From Thermomicrobiales bacterium (lineage in GTDB: Bacteria; Chloroflexota; Chloroflexia; Thermomicrobiales; UBA6265): DNA of 64,000 bases. The translations under genes and the position numbers were made by a program. The notes under the pieces are model-generated. The model saw only the letters and a list, made by a program, of their open reading frames with translations, ran no database searches and was not told where the DNA came from. Positions 53,941 through 62,366 of the stretch are shown here, piece by piece. Numbering within the stretch: position 1 is the stretch's first letter; each line of letters begins with the position of its first letter. The stretch covers positions 62,001 through 126,000 of the forward strand of contig JAUJOZ010000003.1 in NCBI GenBank assembly GCA_030447415.1. Reading direction: 5' to 3'.

Positions 53941-53989
53941 CTGCGGGAGAGCCGACATCCTTGACACATGTTTGCACTCGCCCGTGGCA
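53941..53989 (-). repeat. Right inverted repeat of the ISL3-type element
   Basis: It is the reverse complement of the left repeat with five substitutions, all in the outer two thirds. It lies 52 bp after the transposase stop. Confidence 0.75.
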
Positions 53990-54071
53990 GACTTTGCCCC
54001 CTCCTGACCGCGTGGCTCGGGCGTCCGGAGCCGGGCGGACGGGCCGCTTCCGCCCAACACTGGAGCACCGC

Positions 54072-55055
54072 ATGGACACCGACCAACGGCCGTCTCCTCA
54101 CGGCCCCACCCTTGGGAGCGCCAGGGGTGTGAGCGCCGCCCAGGCCGAGGCTTTCCTTGTTGCCCGTTTTGGGCCCGATGTCAGCGACGTCGCGCCCATC
54201 GGCCGCGGCGAGTGGTCAAGAGGCTACGCCTTCCGGTGCGGCGGCGCCGACTACGTCGCCCGGTTCGGCGCCTACCTCGAGGACTTCGCCAAGGACCGCC
54301 TGGCGACGCGCTTCGCCTCGCCCGGCCTCCCGATTCCGGCCGTCACCGAGATTGGCCAGGCCCTCGGCGGCCACTACGCCATTTCGGAGCGGGCGTTTGG
54401 CGCCTACCTCGACGGGCTCGACGGCCAACAGCTGCGCGCCACCCTGCCGTCGCTGTTGGCCGCGCTCGATGCGGCGCGGCGCGCCGACCTGTCGGCGTCG
54501 ACGGGGTACGGGGGGTGGGGCGCCGACGGGGCAGCCCCCTTCCCGAGTTGGCGGGTAGCCCTCCTCGCCGTCGCCAGCGACCGGCCGAACGACCGAACGC
54601 ACGGCTGGCGGGAGCGCCTGGAGGCCTCCCCGGTGGGGCCGAAGCCGTTCGACGAGGCGTTTGGCCGCCTTCGCGTCCTCGTGGACTGCTGCCCCGAGGA
54701 GCGTCACCTCATTCACAGTGACCTCCTCCACTACAACGTCCTGGTCGCCGGCGACCGCATCTCGGCGGTGGTCGACTGGGGCTGCGCGAAGTACGGCGAC
54801 TTCCTCTACGACCTTGCGTGGTTCGCGTTCTGGTCGCCCTGGTACCCGGAGTGGCGGGGCATCGATTTCGTCCATGAAGCGGCGTGTCACTCCGCAGCGA
54901 TTGGCCTGGACGTGCCGCATTTCGAGGAGCGATTGCGCTGCTGCCAGGTCCACATCGGCCTGGACGGGCAGCAATACAACGCCTTCACGGGGAATTGGGG
55001 AGAGCTGGAGGCGACGGCCAGTCGAACCCTAGCGGTGGCGCGGGGCGGCCACTGA
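54072..55055 (+). CDS. Aminoglycoside/hygromycin phosphotransferase-like kinase
   Basis: A 327-residue APH-fold kinase. LRCGGADYVARFGAYLED-like N-lobe strands are followed by the catalytic loop HLIHSDLLHYNVLVAGD (HSDxxxxN, about residue 215) and ISAVVDWGCAKYGDFLYDLA (metal Asp in VDWG). It is closest in look to hygromycin-B 4-O-kinases, but the same fold includes choline and homoserine-type kinases, so a resistance role is unproven. ATG 54072 lies 82 bp after the right end of the ISL3-type element. It is followed at once by the 11-bp and 19-bp repeat arrays. Confidence 0.8.
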   Translation: MDTDQRPSPHGPTLGSARGVSAAQAEAFLVARFGPDVSDVAPIGRGEWSRGYAFRCGGADYVARFGAYLEDFAKDRLATRFASPGLPIPAVTEIGQALGGHYAISERAFGAYLDGLDGQQLRATLPSLLAALDAARRADLSASTGYGGWGADGAAPFPSWRVALLAVASDRPNDRTHGWRERLEASPVGPKPFDEAFGRLRVLVDCCPEERHLIHSDLLHYNVLVAGDRISAVVDWGCAKYGDFLYDLAWFAFWSPWYPEWRGIDFVHEAACHSAAIGLDVPHFEERLRCCQVHIGLDGQQYNAFTGNWGELEATASRTLAVARGGH

Positions 55056-55058
55056 CCG

Positions 55059-55091
55059 TTGCCGCAGGTTTGCCGCAGGTTTACCGCAGGT
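55059..55091 (+). repeat. Three tandem 11-bp repeats
   Basis: Three head-to-tail copies of TTGCCGCAGGT (third copy TTACCGCAGGT) cover 33 bp right after the phosphotransferase stop. The spacing of one helical turn is like protein-binding iterons. Confidence 0.7.
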
Positions 55092-55127
55092 TTTGGCCGC
55101 CCGTCCCTCAGCGGTGTCCGACCGATG

Positions 55128-55178
55128 GCATGGGGTGTTCCCGATTGCATGGGGTGTTCCGGAGCGCATGGGGTATCC
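55128..55178 (+). repeat. Three 19-bp-spaced iteron-like repeats
   Basis: GCATGGGGTGTTCC occurs at 55128 and 55147, with GCATGGGGTATCC at 55166, exactly 19 bp apart. Spacers between the cores are not conserved. They sit 37 bp from the 11-bp tandem repeats. The pattern resembles iterons of plasmid origins or operator arrays. Confidence 0.65.
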
Positions 55179-55235
55179 GCGACGGCCCCGCGGGCGCGCC
55201 GTGCCGGGCACCCCGTCTGGTACCGTTCCGCCGCG

Positions 55236-55505
55236 ATGACGAGCCACGTGGGCAACCAACGGCGGCGCGGGGAACCGGTGCTGGTCGGGTGTGATCTGCG
55301 GCGCCTGTCGCCGCGGCAGTACGCCTGCCTACGCCTCGCCGCCGCGGGCCTGTCCAACGCCGAGATCGGCGCGCGGCTGGGCATCGCCGGCGACACGGTC
55401 CGCAACCATCGTGACATCGCCCACCGCCGGATCGGCCTCGGCGTGCTCGGGGCGGGGCGCCGGCGCAAGACGCGGGTCGCCTCGCCAGCTTCCTGGTCGG
55501 GATGA
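55236..55505 (+). CDS. Small LuxR-type helix-turn-helix protein
   Basis: An 89-residue DNA-binding protein. LRRLSPRQYACLRLAAAGLS with NAEIGARLGIAGDTVRNHRD and IAHRRIGL is a GerE/LuxR-type HTH with little else. ATG 55236 is the start. Its TGA overlaps the ATG of a 28-codon ORF (ATGA 55502-55505). It could regulate the adjacent repeats or the mobile module. A one-base shift near the end would extend it into the following frame (RLASFLVGMTETGATPAQIA), an alternative reading. Confidence 0.65.
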   Translation: MTSHVGNQRRRGEPVLVGCDLRRLSPRQYACLRLAAAGLSNAEIGARLGIAGDTVRNHRDIAHRRIGLGVLGAGRRRKTRVASPASWSG

Positions 55506-55588
55506 CGGAGACCGGCGCGACACCGGCGCAGATCGCGGCCGCGCTCCGGGAGCTGGATGTCACGATGGCGGAGGACCGCCGCCGATGA
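55502..55588 (+). CDS. Very small coupled ORF (28 residues)
   Basis: It reads MTETGATPAQIAAALRELDV and TMAEDRRR. It starts in the ATGA overlap with the HTH gene and ends in another ATGA overlap (55585-55588). Coupled micro-ORFs like this are common in phage and plasmid modules. It may instead be the true C-terminus of the HTH protein after an indel. Confidence 0.4.
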   Translation: MTETGATPAQIAAALRELDVTMAEDRRR

Positions 55589-55821
55589 CGGCGCGCCGGC
55601 CGCCTCATCTCCCGCCGCCGTCGATCCCCCACGTCCTCGCCGCCCACGTCGGCTGTCTCGGCGCGCCGGTCCGGTCGGCGGCCGAGCCGTCTCCGGCGTC
55701 GGTCTGCGCCGGGCTCGGGCCGCGTCCGGTCGCATCCGCGCCCGTCGACGCCGGGCGTTCGTCCGCGTCACGGCTGAACCTGAGTTCCCACAGCAATCGG
55801 CCCAGGACGTCGCGGCTGTAG
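55585..55821 (+). CDS. Small coupled ORF of unknown function
   Basis: A 78-residue frame begun in an ATGA overlap, Pro/Ser/Arg-rich with no recognised domain. It overlaps, on the other strand, the better supported HGG-motif gene, so it may not be real. It is listed because of the overlap-coupled start. Confidence 0.25.
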   Translation: MTARRPPHLPPPSIPHVLAAHVGCLGAPVRSAAEPSPASVCAGLGPRPVASAPVDAGRSSASRLNLSSHSNRPRTSRL

Positions 55822-56017
55822 CGGCCGTGCACGAACGTCGGGGAGCCGATGCCGAACCCCGACGCGCGCCGCCGTGCATGCGGCAACGCGACCGGCCCTG
55901 CACGGTCCAGTTGGCGCAGGGTTCGCCACGGCGGGTCTTGGCCCCCGCAGACGCGCTCCCGGCGGCGGTGTCCGCAGACCCGCGCCGCGGGGCGTCATGG
56001 GGTCTCCATCGGTGCAT
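55605..56017 (-). pseudogene. HGG-motif mobile-element protein, one frameshift
   Basis: About 135 residues. ATG 56017 leads to AGAKTRRGEPCANWTVQGRS and RCRMHGGA, the Cys/His motif of HGGxSTG-type proteins (GAxTRxGxPCxNWp...RCRMHGG), common in phages and plasmids. After a one-base slip near 55875 it continues SGFGIGSPTFVHGRYSRDVL and GRLLWELRF to a stop at 55605. The motif CANW...CRMHGG likely binds zinc. Function is unknown; some are found near terminases. Confidence 0.7.
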
Positions 56018-56026
56018 GGGGTGTCC
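55995..56026 (+). repeat. Two more 19-bp-spaced iteron-like repeats
   Basis: TCATGGGGTCTCC (55995) and GCATGGGGTGTCC (56014) repeat the same core with the same 19-bp step. They overlap the possible start of the minus-strand HGG gene. Confidence 0.55.
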
Positions 56027-56213
56027 ATTCTGGCTCCCCCGCCGAGGGTGTCGGCGTCGGGTCCCGGCCCGCCCAGGGATGCGGGCGCCGGCTCGAGGTG
56101 GTGACAGCTGGAAAATGCTAAGAAATGCTAAGGTCGCGACCGCCATCGCCGCCACGGCGAGTGGGCTGGAGCGACGCGGCGCAGGAGCCATGCGCGCGAC
56201 GAGGGGGCAGACG

Positions 56214-56913
56214 ATGGGCGGCGTCCGCGGCACGACGGCTGAGGAGGTGAAGGCGGCGATGGTGCGCGGGCGCCTCGTGGGCTACGACCAAACGCTCGCC
56301 GCGGCCCGGTCGCGTCTGGCCGACCTGGAGACCCAGCGCGCCGCCGTCGAGCGGGTGGCCGGGCGGCCTGGCGAGGAGCCGGATCCCGACCTCGGGGTCG
56401 TGCTCGACGCCGCGCGCGCCGCGCTGGCCGACGCGATCACCGAGGCAACGGCGGTCGTCCGCGGGGCCGAGGACCGCGCGCGGGGGTGCGGCGCGAGCTG
56501 CGCCTCCGCCGGCGCCGGCGCTCTTCTCCGCCCCGGACCGGGCGCGGCGCGCGGCCACGGCCCAGGGGGAAGCGCTGGTGGCCGCCTGGATCCGGGCCCA
56601 CGAGCTGACCGCCGGGCGCGGGCCGCCGGGGTCGTCGCTCCTCGCCGCCGGCGCGGACGCGGACCCGGTCCAGCTCGCCGCCGCCGAGGCCGAGCTGCGG
56701 GCCGTCGACGCGGCGCTCCCCGCGGCGCGGGAGGCGTTCCGTCTGGCCGAGGAAGCGGCCGCGGCGGCGCGGGCGCGGGCCGAGGAACTCGGGGCCGGGG
56801 AGGCGACCCTGCGGCGGGTCGTGGTCTACGACGACGACTTCGCGCCGGCCCTCGCCGAGCTGGTGGTCCTCGTCGTGGCCACGGCGCCGGGCCCCATGGG
56901 AGCGCCGTGGTGA
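56214..56913 (+). pseudogene. Coiled-coil protein, one frameshift
   Basis: About 233 residues in two frames. ATG 56214 (GAGGGGGC upstream) gives VRGTTAEEVKAAMVRGRLVG and YDQTLAAARSRLADLETQRA. After a G-run at about 56481-56485 the frame slips to ALFSAPDRARRAATAQGEAL and VAAWIRAHELTAGRGPPGSS with VDAALPAAREAFRLAEEAAA. It is strongly helical and coiled-coil, Ala/Arg/Glu-rich, with no enzyme motif. AAATGCTAAG is duplicated in tandem just upstream (56113-56132). Confidence 0.5.
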
Positions 56914-56932
56914 GGGGGCGAGGAGGGCGATC

Positions 56933-57109
56933 ATGGCCGAGTCGGGGGGATCGCGGCGGCCATTGACCCGGCACGAACGCCGGGAGAAGTTGACGATGGC
57001 GCGGTGGCTCCGGCGCCACGACCCCGGCCCGACGCGGAGTCCCGTTGGCCTCGGCGGTGGCGGTTGGGCGCCGGCGCCGCCGTCGGAGTGGCCCCGGTTG
57101 TCGCCTTGA
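56933..57109 (+). CDS. Small basic ORF (58 residues)
   Basis: It begins MAESGGSRRPLTRHERREKL and continues TMARWLRRHDPG. ATG 56933 has GAGGAGGG 6 bp upstream, 19 bp after the coiled-coil gene's stop. The N-terminal half is basic and helical, and the rest is Pro/Gly. It probably belongs to the mobile module. No family was recognised. Confidence 0.45.
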   Translation: MAESGGSRRPLTRHERREKLTMARWLRRHDPGPTRSPVGLGGGGWAPAPPSEWPRLSP

Positions 57110-57265
57110 GGGCGCAGCTCACCGCGACGCGGAGCGTGCTCGGCCCGCGCGATTAAGTAGGTCGATTAGGTCGTTCTACCAATAGGGTGCCGGGCCGCCG
57201 GGCTGTAGGGTAGTCCCTGTGGCAAGCGCCACGTTCGCTCTCCGGTAGAGAAGAAGTAGGGCATC

Positions 57266-58297
57266 ATGCGATCGCACGCACACGCACACGGGGCTTCACA
57301 CCCCATCATCCGGATCGGGCTCGGGACCGGCTTGGCCATCGTGGCCCTCTTGGCCCTGCTCGCGTTGGGGTTCAGCCATCCAGTCGGCGCGCAGACCGGC
57401 GGAGCGGTCGTCAGCGACACCGACGGGGATGGCCTGCTGGACGAGGACGAGGCGCGGGAAGGGACCGACCCCGCCAACCCCGACACCGACGGGGACGAGC
57501 TCACCGACGGCGAGGAGGTGCAGCGTCGGGTGACCCCCCGAGCCTGCTGCAACCCGCTCGACGCGGACAGCGACGACGATGGGCTCGCCGATGGGTACGA
57601 GGTCCACACCTCCGGCACCGGAGCGACCAACCCGGACAGCGACGGCGACGGGGCGAACGACGGCGCCGAGGTGGCCGCCGGCACCGACCCCCTCGACCCG
57701 ACGTCCACGCCGAATCCTGTCGCAGGGGATGCCATCGAGCTCACGGTCCAGGCGTTCCTCTGTCCGAGCGACGTCACCGGCGATGTCTACACCGAGTGCG
57801 CCGAGCCGGCGGACGGGGTCCCGGTCGCCCTTGCGCGCGACGGGGCGTTCCTCGCCGAGGACGAGATCGGCGCCGACGGTCGCGTCGTCTTCGGTGACCT
57901 CGCCGCCGGCAACTTCACCATCGAGCTCGGCGTGCCGGGCGACTTCGCCGACTTCCGGACCGCGTGCGGGGCGCCCGGCGCCAACGAGGGCCTCGCCATC
58001 GAGGGCGCCGGGACCAACCGGATCGGGATCGCCCTAGGCGAGGGCGCACGTCCCACCTGCACCTTCTTCGTCATCCGCGAGGACGCCGGGGGGGTCACGC
58101 CGACGCCTGTGACGCCGGGGACGACGCCGAGGACGCCGGGGACGACGAGCCCGGCGGGGCCGGTCACCGCCCTGCCGAACACCGGCGCCGGCGTGGCGGA
58201 CGCCACCGCGCCGTCCGGGACCGCGCTGCTGGTGCTCCTGAGCCTCGGCGCCCTGCTGAGCGGCGGCGTGGCGGGGCGCCGGCTGCACCGCCGCTAG
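57266..58297 (+). CDS. Surface protein with thrombospondin type 3 repeats and LPxTG-like anchor
   Basis: A 343-residue exported protein. A signal helix (GLAIVALLALLALGFSHPVG) is followed by calcium-binding thrombospondin type 3 repeats: SDTDGDGLLDEDEAREGTDP, ANPDTDGDELTDGEEVQRRV, DADSDDDGLADGYEVHTSGT, NPDSDGDGANDGAEVAAGTD. A beta-rich domain of about 100 residues follows (VPVALARDGAFLAEDEIGAD). The C-terminus has a Thr/Pro linker, LPNTGAG, a hydrophobic helix and GRRLHRR, a sortase-like sorting signal. TSP3 repeats are rigid Ca-dependent spacers. ATG 57266 is the start. A strong terminator follows at 58310. Confidence 0.9.
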   Translation: MRSHAHAHGASHPIIRIGLGTGLAIVALLALLALGFSHPVGAQTGGAVVSDTDGDGLLDEDEAREGTDPANPDTDGDELTDGEEVQRRVTPRACCNPLDADSDDDGLADGYEVHTSGTGATNPDSDGDGANDGAEVAAGTDPLDPTSTPNPVAGDAIELTVQAFLCPSDVTGDVYTECAEPADGVPVALARDGAFLAEDEIGADGRVVFGDLAAGNFTIELGVPGDFADFRTACGAPGANEGLAIEGAGTNRIGIALGEGARPTCTFFVIREDAGGVTPTPVTPGTTPRTPGTTSPAGPVTALPNTGAGVADATAPSGTALLVLLSLGALLSGGVAGRRLHRR

Positions 58298-58309
58298 CCC
58301 GAACCGATC

Positions 58310-58343
58310 CCCACCGGGCGGGAGGCTCCTCCCGCCCGGTGGG
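58310..58343 (+). terminator. 16-bp stem terminator after the surface protein
   Basis: CCCACCGGGCGGGAGG (58310-58325) and its exact complement (58328-58343) flank CT. The hairpin is 12 bp after the TSP3 gene stop. No U-tract follows. Confidence 0.65.
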
Positions 58344-58558
58344 TCGGTCCTCACCCGACGCCACCGCGGGGCGGGGAACCGGTCGTGGGCCTCGGACCGC
58401 CCGGCGGCCGCCAGGGGCTCGCCGCGGTCCGTCCGGCGCAGCCGCAGGAGGGTGACGGGCCCTTTCGGGCGTGCCGGCCGACGCAAGCTGTCGGGGATGC
58501 CAGCACCGGTCCCGACCCCACGCGCGAACGAACGCGCGACGCGCCCGCGACCGCTCGT

Positions 58559-59005
58559 TCAGATCGCCTGCCCCTGCCAGCGGCGGCCGGCGTACACGGC
58601 CAGGGTGGCGAGCGTCACCAGCAACGCGACGAGCAGGCCGAAGGCTGCCCAGCCGACGACGCGGGATCGGTAGGGCTCGATGATGTCCCGCGGGGGCTCC
58701 GCCGCGAACGGCCCGAGGTGGGTCGCGCCCACAAGCACGAGCCCCGCCCCGGCGAGGACGGCCCAGTACCCGGATCCTCCCTTGCCCCACGCCCGCAGGA
58801 GGACGCCGAGCGCGATGAGCGGGTAGACGATGAAGCTGAAGGTGAACGGCGTCACCTGCGCGGTGAGCGGCCACCCGAGGTGATTCCCGCGGGCGAGGTG
58901 ATCGAGGTGATGGCCGATGCTGAGGAGGGTGGCGCCGCCGGCCAGCGCAAGGAGTCGCCGGTCTCCGGCGGGAACGGGGGCGGGGATGGTGGAGCGAATG
59001 CGCAT
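58559..59005 (-). CDS. Small four-helix membrane protein
   Basis: A 148-residue membrane protein with four hydrophobic segments: RLLALAGGATLLSIGHHLDH, FTFSFIVYPLIALGVLLRAW, GYWAVLAGAGLVLVGATHLG, and VVGWAAFGLLVALLVTLATL. GHHLDHLARGNHLGWPLTAQ between the first two carries several His residues that might bind a metal or haem. ATG 59005 begins a normal N-terminus; the longer frame to 59152 covers the terminator at 59097. I know no name for the family with confidence. Confidence 0.75.
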   Translation of the reverse strand: MRIRSTIPAPVPAGDRRLLALAGGATLLSIGHHLDHLARGNHLGWPLTAQVTPFTFSFIVYPLIALGVLLRAWGKGGSGYWAVLAGAGLVLVGATHLGPFAAEPPRDIIEPYRSRVVGWAAFGLLVALLVTLATLAVYAGRRWQGQAI

Positions 59006-59096
59006 GCCGGTCAGGATACCGCAACCGGGAGCAACGCCACCCATCCGCCACCGCCGAACCGCCAGCGACCCGACAGCGGACGCGCTGAGCGGCCTC

Positions 59097-59120
59097 AAAA
59101 CGCTCCACGCGGAGCGTTTT
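59097..59120. terminator. Bidirectional intrinsic terminator
   Basis: AAAACGCTCC-ACGC-GGAGCGTTTT forms a perfect 10-bp stem with a 4-nt loop whose ends give a T-run on both strands. It lies after the minus-strand gene ending at 59205 and upstream of the small membrane gene. This is the clearest terminator of the window. Confidence 0.85.
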
Positions 59121-59204
59121 GCCCCGGGTCGGGGTCGGGGTGGAAGCGCCACAGCGGCGCGCTAGCGCGGTGACCGGTGCCGCCTGGTCGGTGTCGGAGC
59201 GTTG

Positions 59205-60059
59205 CTACGGCGACACCCGAGCGTCGCCGGCCCCCTCGCCCGCAACGTAGGTTCGCATCCAATCCCAGCGGGCGTCGACCACGGCCCGCAGGGCATCCAT
59301 CCACTCGTCCTCCTGCAGGAGCCCGTTGCTGAGCTCCATGAGGACCCACAGTGTTGCGGTGAAGCCATGGTCGAGCGCCCGCACGCACAGCTGACGGTCG
59401 TAGTTCGACCCGACGCGGATCTTGTCAGCGCAGGCACCCTTCGTCTGGCCAAGGGCAAGGCCGGACGGGTGGGCTGCCTTCGCCATCGCGGTGATTTCTC
59501 GATCCACCGCGGCGACCAACGTCTGATTAGGGGCCCGCTGGCGAAGCACCCTAATCATCGTCCCGTACGAAGGTTCGTGAACGGGGTCCTTTCCCTCGGG
59601 CGGATTGTACCAGCGCGCCGCCTGGGCCGAATGCCGACGTACACCATTTGCACCCACGTCCCGGCCAGGTGCCGCACCATCGCGAACGCTTGCGTATACC
59701 GACCGACGAGCGCGGCGTCGAGGAGCATCTTTGAGGTCCCGACCGCCACCGATGGGAGCATGAGGCGAAGTGCCCACGCAGGGAGCTCGGCCTCTGGCCC
59801 CCGAACGTCCGCGTTCCGGAGATGGCGCGGGTGAATAGCGTCAGCAGACGGTAGTACGCCTCGATGAGGCCCGGATGGCGCTCCAACGCGGTTCGGCGGC
59901 CTCATCCTCGGATCGATCGAGCGCCTGGTAGCCCGCTACGACATCGTCCGGCCCGTCGAGCATCGGTCGCATGGCCGCGGCCTCCTCGTACTCGAGTCGC
60001 CGCCCAGCAGCGGACGGGGCGGCGCGGGCACGACGATACCCCATGTCGCCGAGCGGCAC
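59205..60059 (-). pseudogene. Unknown helical protein in three or more frames
   Basis: Pieces read in order MRPMLDGPDDVVAGYQALDR, then ERHPGLIEAYYRLLTLFTRA, ELPAWALRLMLPSVAVGTSK with YTQAFAMVRHLAGTWVQMVY, and finally RWYNPPEGKDPVHEPSYGTM, LVAAVDREITAMAKAAHPSG and LDHGFTATLWVLMELSNGLL to the stop at 59205. Slips lie near 59895, 59815 and 59620. The helical, His/Trp-containing pattern resembles DUF5677-like proteins, but I do not recognise it firmly. It may be inactive. Confidence 0.5.
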
Positions 60060-60237
60060 CGGCGAGCAGGACGGCGCTCCGCTCGGCCGGGGCCGCCTTC
60101 ACGTGCTCCTGCCACCGGAACGCGACCGACCCGTCAGCGAGGCTCACCGCGACGCGTGGGCGGTTTGTGGGCGTCCTGCAAAGGATTGGTCGGGGCTTTG
60201 TTGAACCAGCAGAGGCGCCGGCACGCGGCCGGCACGC

Positions 60238-60567
60238 TCACCGCAGCGCGGCGACGATGGCGTCCCAGTCGTCGGCCGGCCGCCAGACCGCCACCTCAAC
60301 GCCGCACGCGGCCAGGTCGGCGAGCCAGGCGCGCTGCTCGGGGTGAGACGTCCCCGCGCGCCCTCAGCTCGCAGGCCAGCAGCCGCGGCGGCCGCACGAG
60401 GACGAGGTCCGGGAAGCCGGGGTGGAGCGGCGCGCATCGTACGTGTGGTAGACGCGCCAGCCCAGGCGTTCGGCCGCCTCGATCACCGTCGCCTGCCAGT
60501 CCTGCTCCAGCGTCGGCAGCGCGCTCACGGCGGCCGCGCCGGCGGTGGATCCACCCCATCCCCCCAT
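60238..60567 (-). pseudogene. VRR-NUC-type nuclease, two frameshifts
   Basis: About 110 residues. ATG 60567 starts LPTLEQDWQATVIEAAERLG with WRVYHTYDARRS. A slip near 60428 leads to HPGFPDLVLVRPPRLLACEL, and a slip near 60340 leads to EQRAWLADLAACGVEVAVWR with PADDWDAIVAAL. This is the VRR-NUC/PD-(D/E)xK pattern (E...H..D......GFPDLVLVR...ExK): the acidic PD and the E of ACEL are present, though the Lys position reads ELR here. These stand-alone nucleases are common in phages and act on DNA junctions or ends. Confidence 0.75.
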
Positions 60568-60615
60568 TCGCCGCCCACGAGTGGGAGCGGCACCGGCCGC
60601 CCGGCCAGGGAACGG

Positions 60616-61313
60616 TTATGGTGAGTGGACGACCTTGGCACCCTTTAACACGTCGTCCGTGGGATCGGTGTCCTCGCGGGGGTGGTTGACCGCGAACCGG
60701 GCGCCGTTGACCGAGTGAGCATCTTGCTCGTTACCATAACGTGGTCCGGTCCGCGCGCGAGCTCGCGGTTGCAGGCGGCGCAGTGGTACGTCGTCCGCTT
60801 GACGACGTCGGCAGATGGGTGGTCGGGGCAGCGCGGCCGGGTCCCGCCGTGGCCGTTCTTCGCTTTGCCCGTCGCAGGTGCGGCGACGGCGACCAGATCG
60901 AGGAGGGCCAGCGGGTCGAGCTTGGGGACGTAGACCGATTGCGACCGCGGCTCTCGTCGCTGGCCGGATCCCGGGTGCCCGGGGTGTGCCGGACGCGCCG
61001 CTCGAAGACATCGACCACCTCTCCGTCCTGGCGTCGGCGAGGCGGGGCAGCCGCTCCGTCATGTGCGTGGCGATGGTGTGCTCGCTGAGGCCGGTCTGCG
61101 GCGAGCCGGGCGTGGCTGATGGGGAACTCCCTCGCGCCCGGGGTAGGCCTGCCGCTGGTTCATCAGCTCGAAGGCGTAGGCGACCGCGGTGGCCTTCTCG
61201 CTCCCAAGCGGCTGCTCCGGAACGCGGCCATCGTCTTGGTGTGCAAGAGGTTGAGCTCGGCCGCCTTCCGCTCCGCCGCCTCCGCCCGCCGCTGCTCGGC
61301 CGCGAGGCGCGCC
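60616..61313 (-). pseudogene. Winged-helix and zinc-ribbon replication-type protein, several frameshifts
   Basis: It reads in order EALAALEARLAAEQRRAEAA (coiled coil), TAVAYAFELMNQRQAYPGRE, a winged helix ISHARLAADTGLSEHTIATH with MTERLPRLAD, QDGEVVDVFERRVRHTPGTR, VYVPKLDPLALLDLVAVAAP, and a zinc ribbon RPRCPDHPSADVVKRTTYHC with AACNRELARGPDH. Slips lie near 61200, 61100, 61045 and 60745. This follows the primase frames and may be the C-terminal part of one long replication protein. The layout fits plasmid or phage replication initiators of actinobacterial/Chloroflexota type. Confidence 0.5.
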
Positions 61314-62366
61314 TCAAGCGCGGCCAGCGCCTCCTCGCACCCAACCGGACCGATCGGCTCCGAGCATGGGCAGCACGCCGGCCGTGAGGGCGTCATCGAG
61401 GCCGTTGTGCGGATCCGACCAGGCGGCCCGCCAGACGCGCAGGCCGGCCGCCTGCAGCTCCTCGTCGAGCCGCGCCGCGCCGTCGCGACGGCCGGCTTGG
61501 TGGCCGCGTCCCGGTCATAGGCGATCACGGCCTCCGTCGCCCCGAGCGCGCGCAGCAAGGGCAGGACGCCGGTGATGGCGTTCACCCCCGGCACCCCGAT
61601 CACCGGGATCCCGAGCCGCTCGGCGACGATGTTGCACTTGATCTCGCCCTCGGTGATCAGGACGCGCGCCGGTTGGCCCGTCGTCGGCGGGCCGGGCCAG
61701 GTGAGCAGGCGAGGACCGCTGCCGATCTCGCCGCGGCGGCCGTCCGAGGAGAGCCAGCGGTATTTCCTTGGCCTGCTCGGCTGGGTCGTCAACGCGGACC
61801 CGCAGCCCGGCGACGCGGCCGGCGATGTCCCGCACCGGCACGAGCAGCCCGGCCAGCCGGCGATCGCCGGCTGGCCGTCGGGGCCGCGGTACAGCCCGGG
61901 GATGGCGCCGAGCGCGTCCGCGCCGACGTCGGCGAGCACCGCGGCGGCAATCGCTGCCCGCCGATCGTCGCCGTCAGACGCCGGCGCGGCAGCGAGGCGT
62001 AGCCGTGCCGCGCGATCTCCTCGTCACTCAGCCGGCGCTCGTGCAGCTGCGCGCGTGGGCCGGCGAGAGCGGACACGCGGCAAGAAGCGCCCGAAAGGCG
62101 CGATCGAGGAGGACAGGGTCGGCTGTGGGGGTCGGGCGCGGCACGGGGGCTGGCAATGCTGGGAACACGCGGTCGCGCCAATCGCCGGCGCGACCATCCG
62201 GCCAGTGCAGCCATCCGCCGCCGCGGCAGACGATCGGGCTCGCCTCCCGCATGCACTGGACACCACCGTCGTCAAAGACGCGGCACCAGTCGGGCTTGCC
62301 GCACACAGGGCAGGGATCCTGCCGGGAGACGCGGCGAAAGCGGACGGTCCCGGACGTCGCCGTCAT
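61314..62366 (-). pseudogene. DUF3854 TOPRIM primase-like protein, several frameshifts
   Basis: ATG 62366 begins RQDPCPVCGKPDWCRVFDDG (zinc finger CPVCGKPDWC) and CMREASPIVCRGGGWLHWPD. After slips come LHERRLSDEEIARHGYASLP, ADVGADALGAIPGLYRGPDG, YRWLSSDGRRGEIGSGPRLL, the TOPRIM-like RVLITEGEIKCNIVAERLGI with ITGVLPLLRALGATEAVIAY and DRDAATKPAVATARR, and RVWRAAWSDPHNGLDDALTA. The EGE...D.D signature with the zinc finger marks a DnaG-like (DUF3854) primase of mobile elements. It overlaps the upstream small gene by ATGA at 62363-62366. Confidence 0.7.

Larger units (their letters stand above)
51255..53989 (+). mobile_element. ISL3-type insertion element with passenger gene
   Basis: A 2.7-kb segment bounded by 49-bp inverted repeats (51255-51303 and 53941-53989, 44 of 49 matching), carrying an ISL3-family transposase and, ahead of it, a RibD/DHFR-like gene. 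The inner part of each end reads GGCTCTCCCGCAG, the type of tip seen in ISL3 elements. Since the MITE at 45859-46048 shares the outer half of the ends too, the ends are taken as the full 49 bp. No 8-bp target duplication was recognisable, so the exact borders are uncertain. Confidence 0.7.

Noticed and set aside
54072-55055. Phosphotransferase as a proven antibiotic-resistance gene
   Set aside because: The APH fold covers many substrates. The sequence shows kinase residues but not drug specificity.
55128-55178. Short regularly spaced repeats as a CRISPR array
   Set aside because: Cores are 13-14 bp with 5-6 bp between them, far too short for repeats and spacers, and no cas genes are near.
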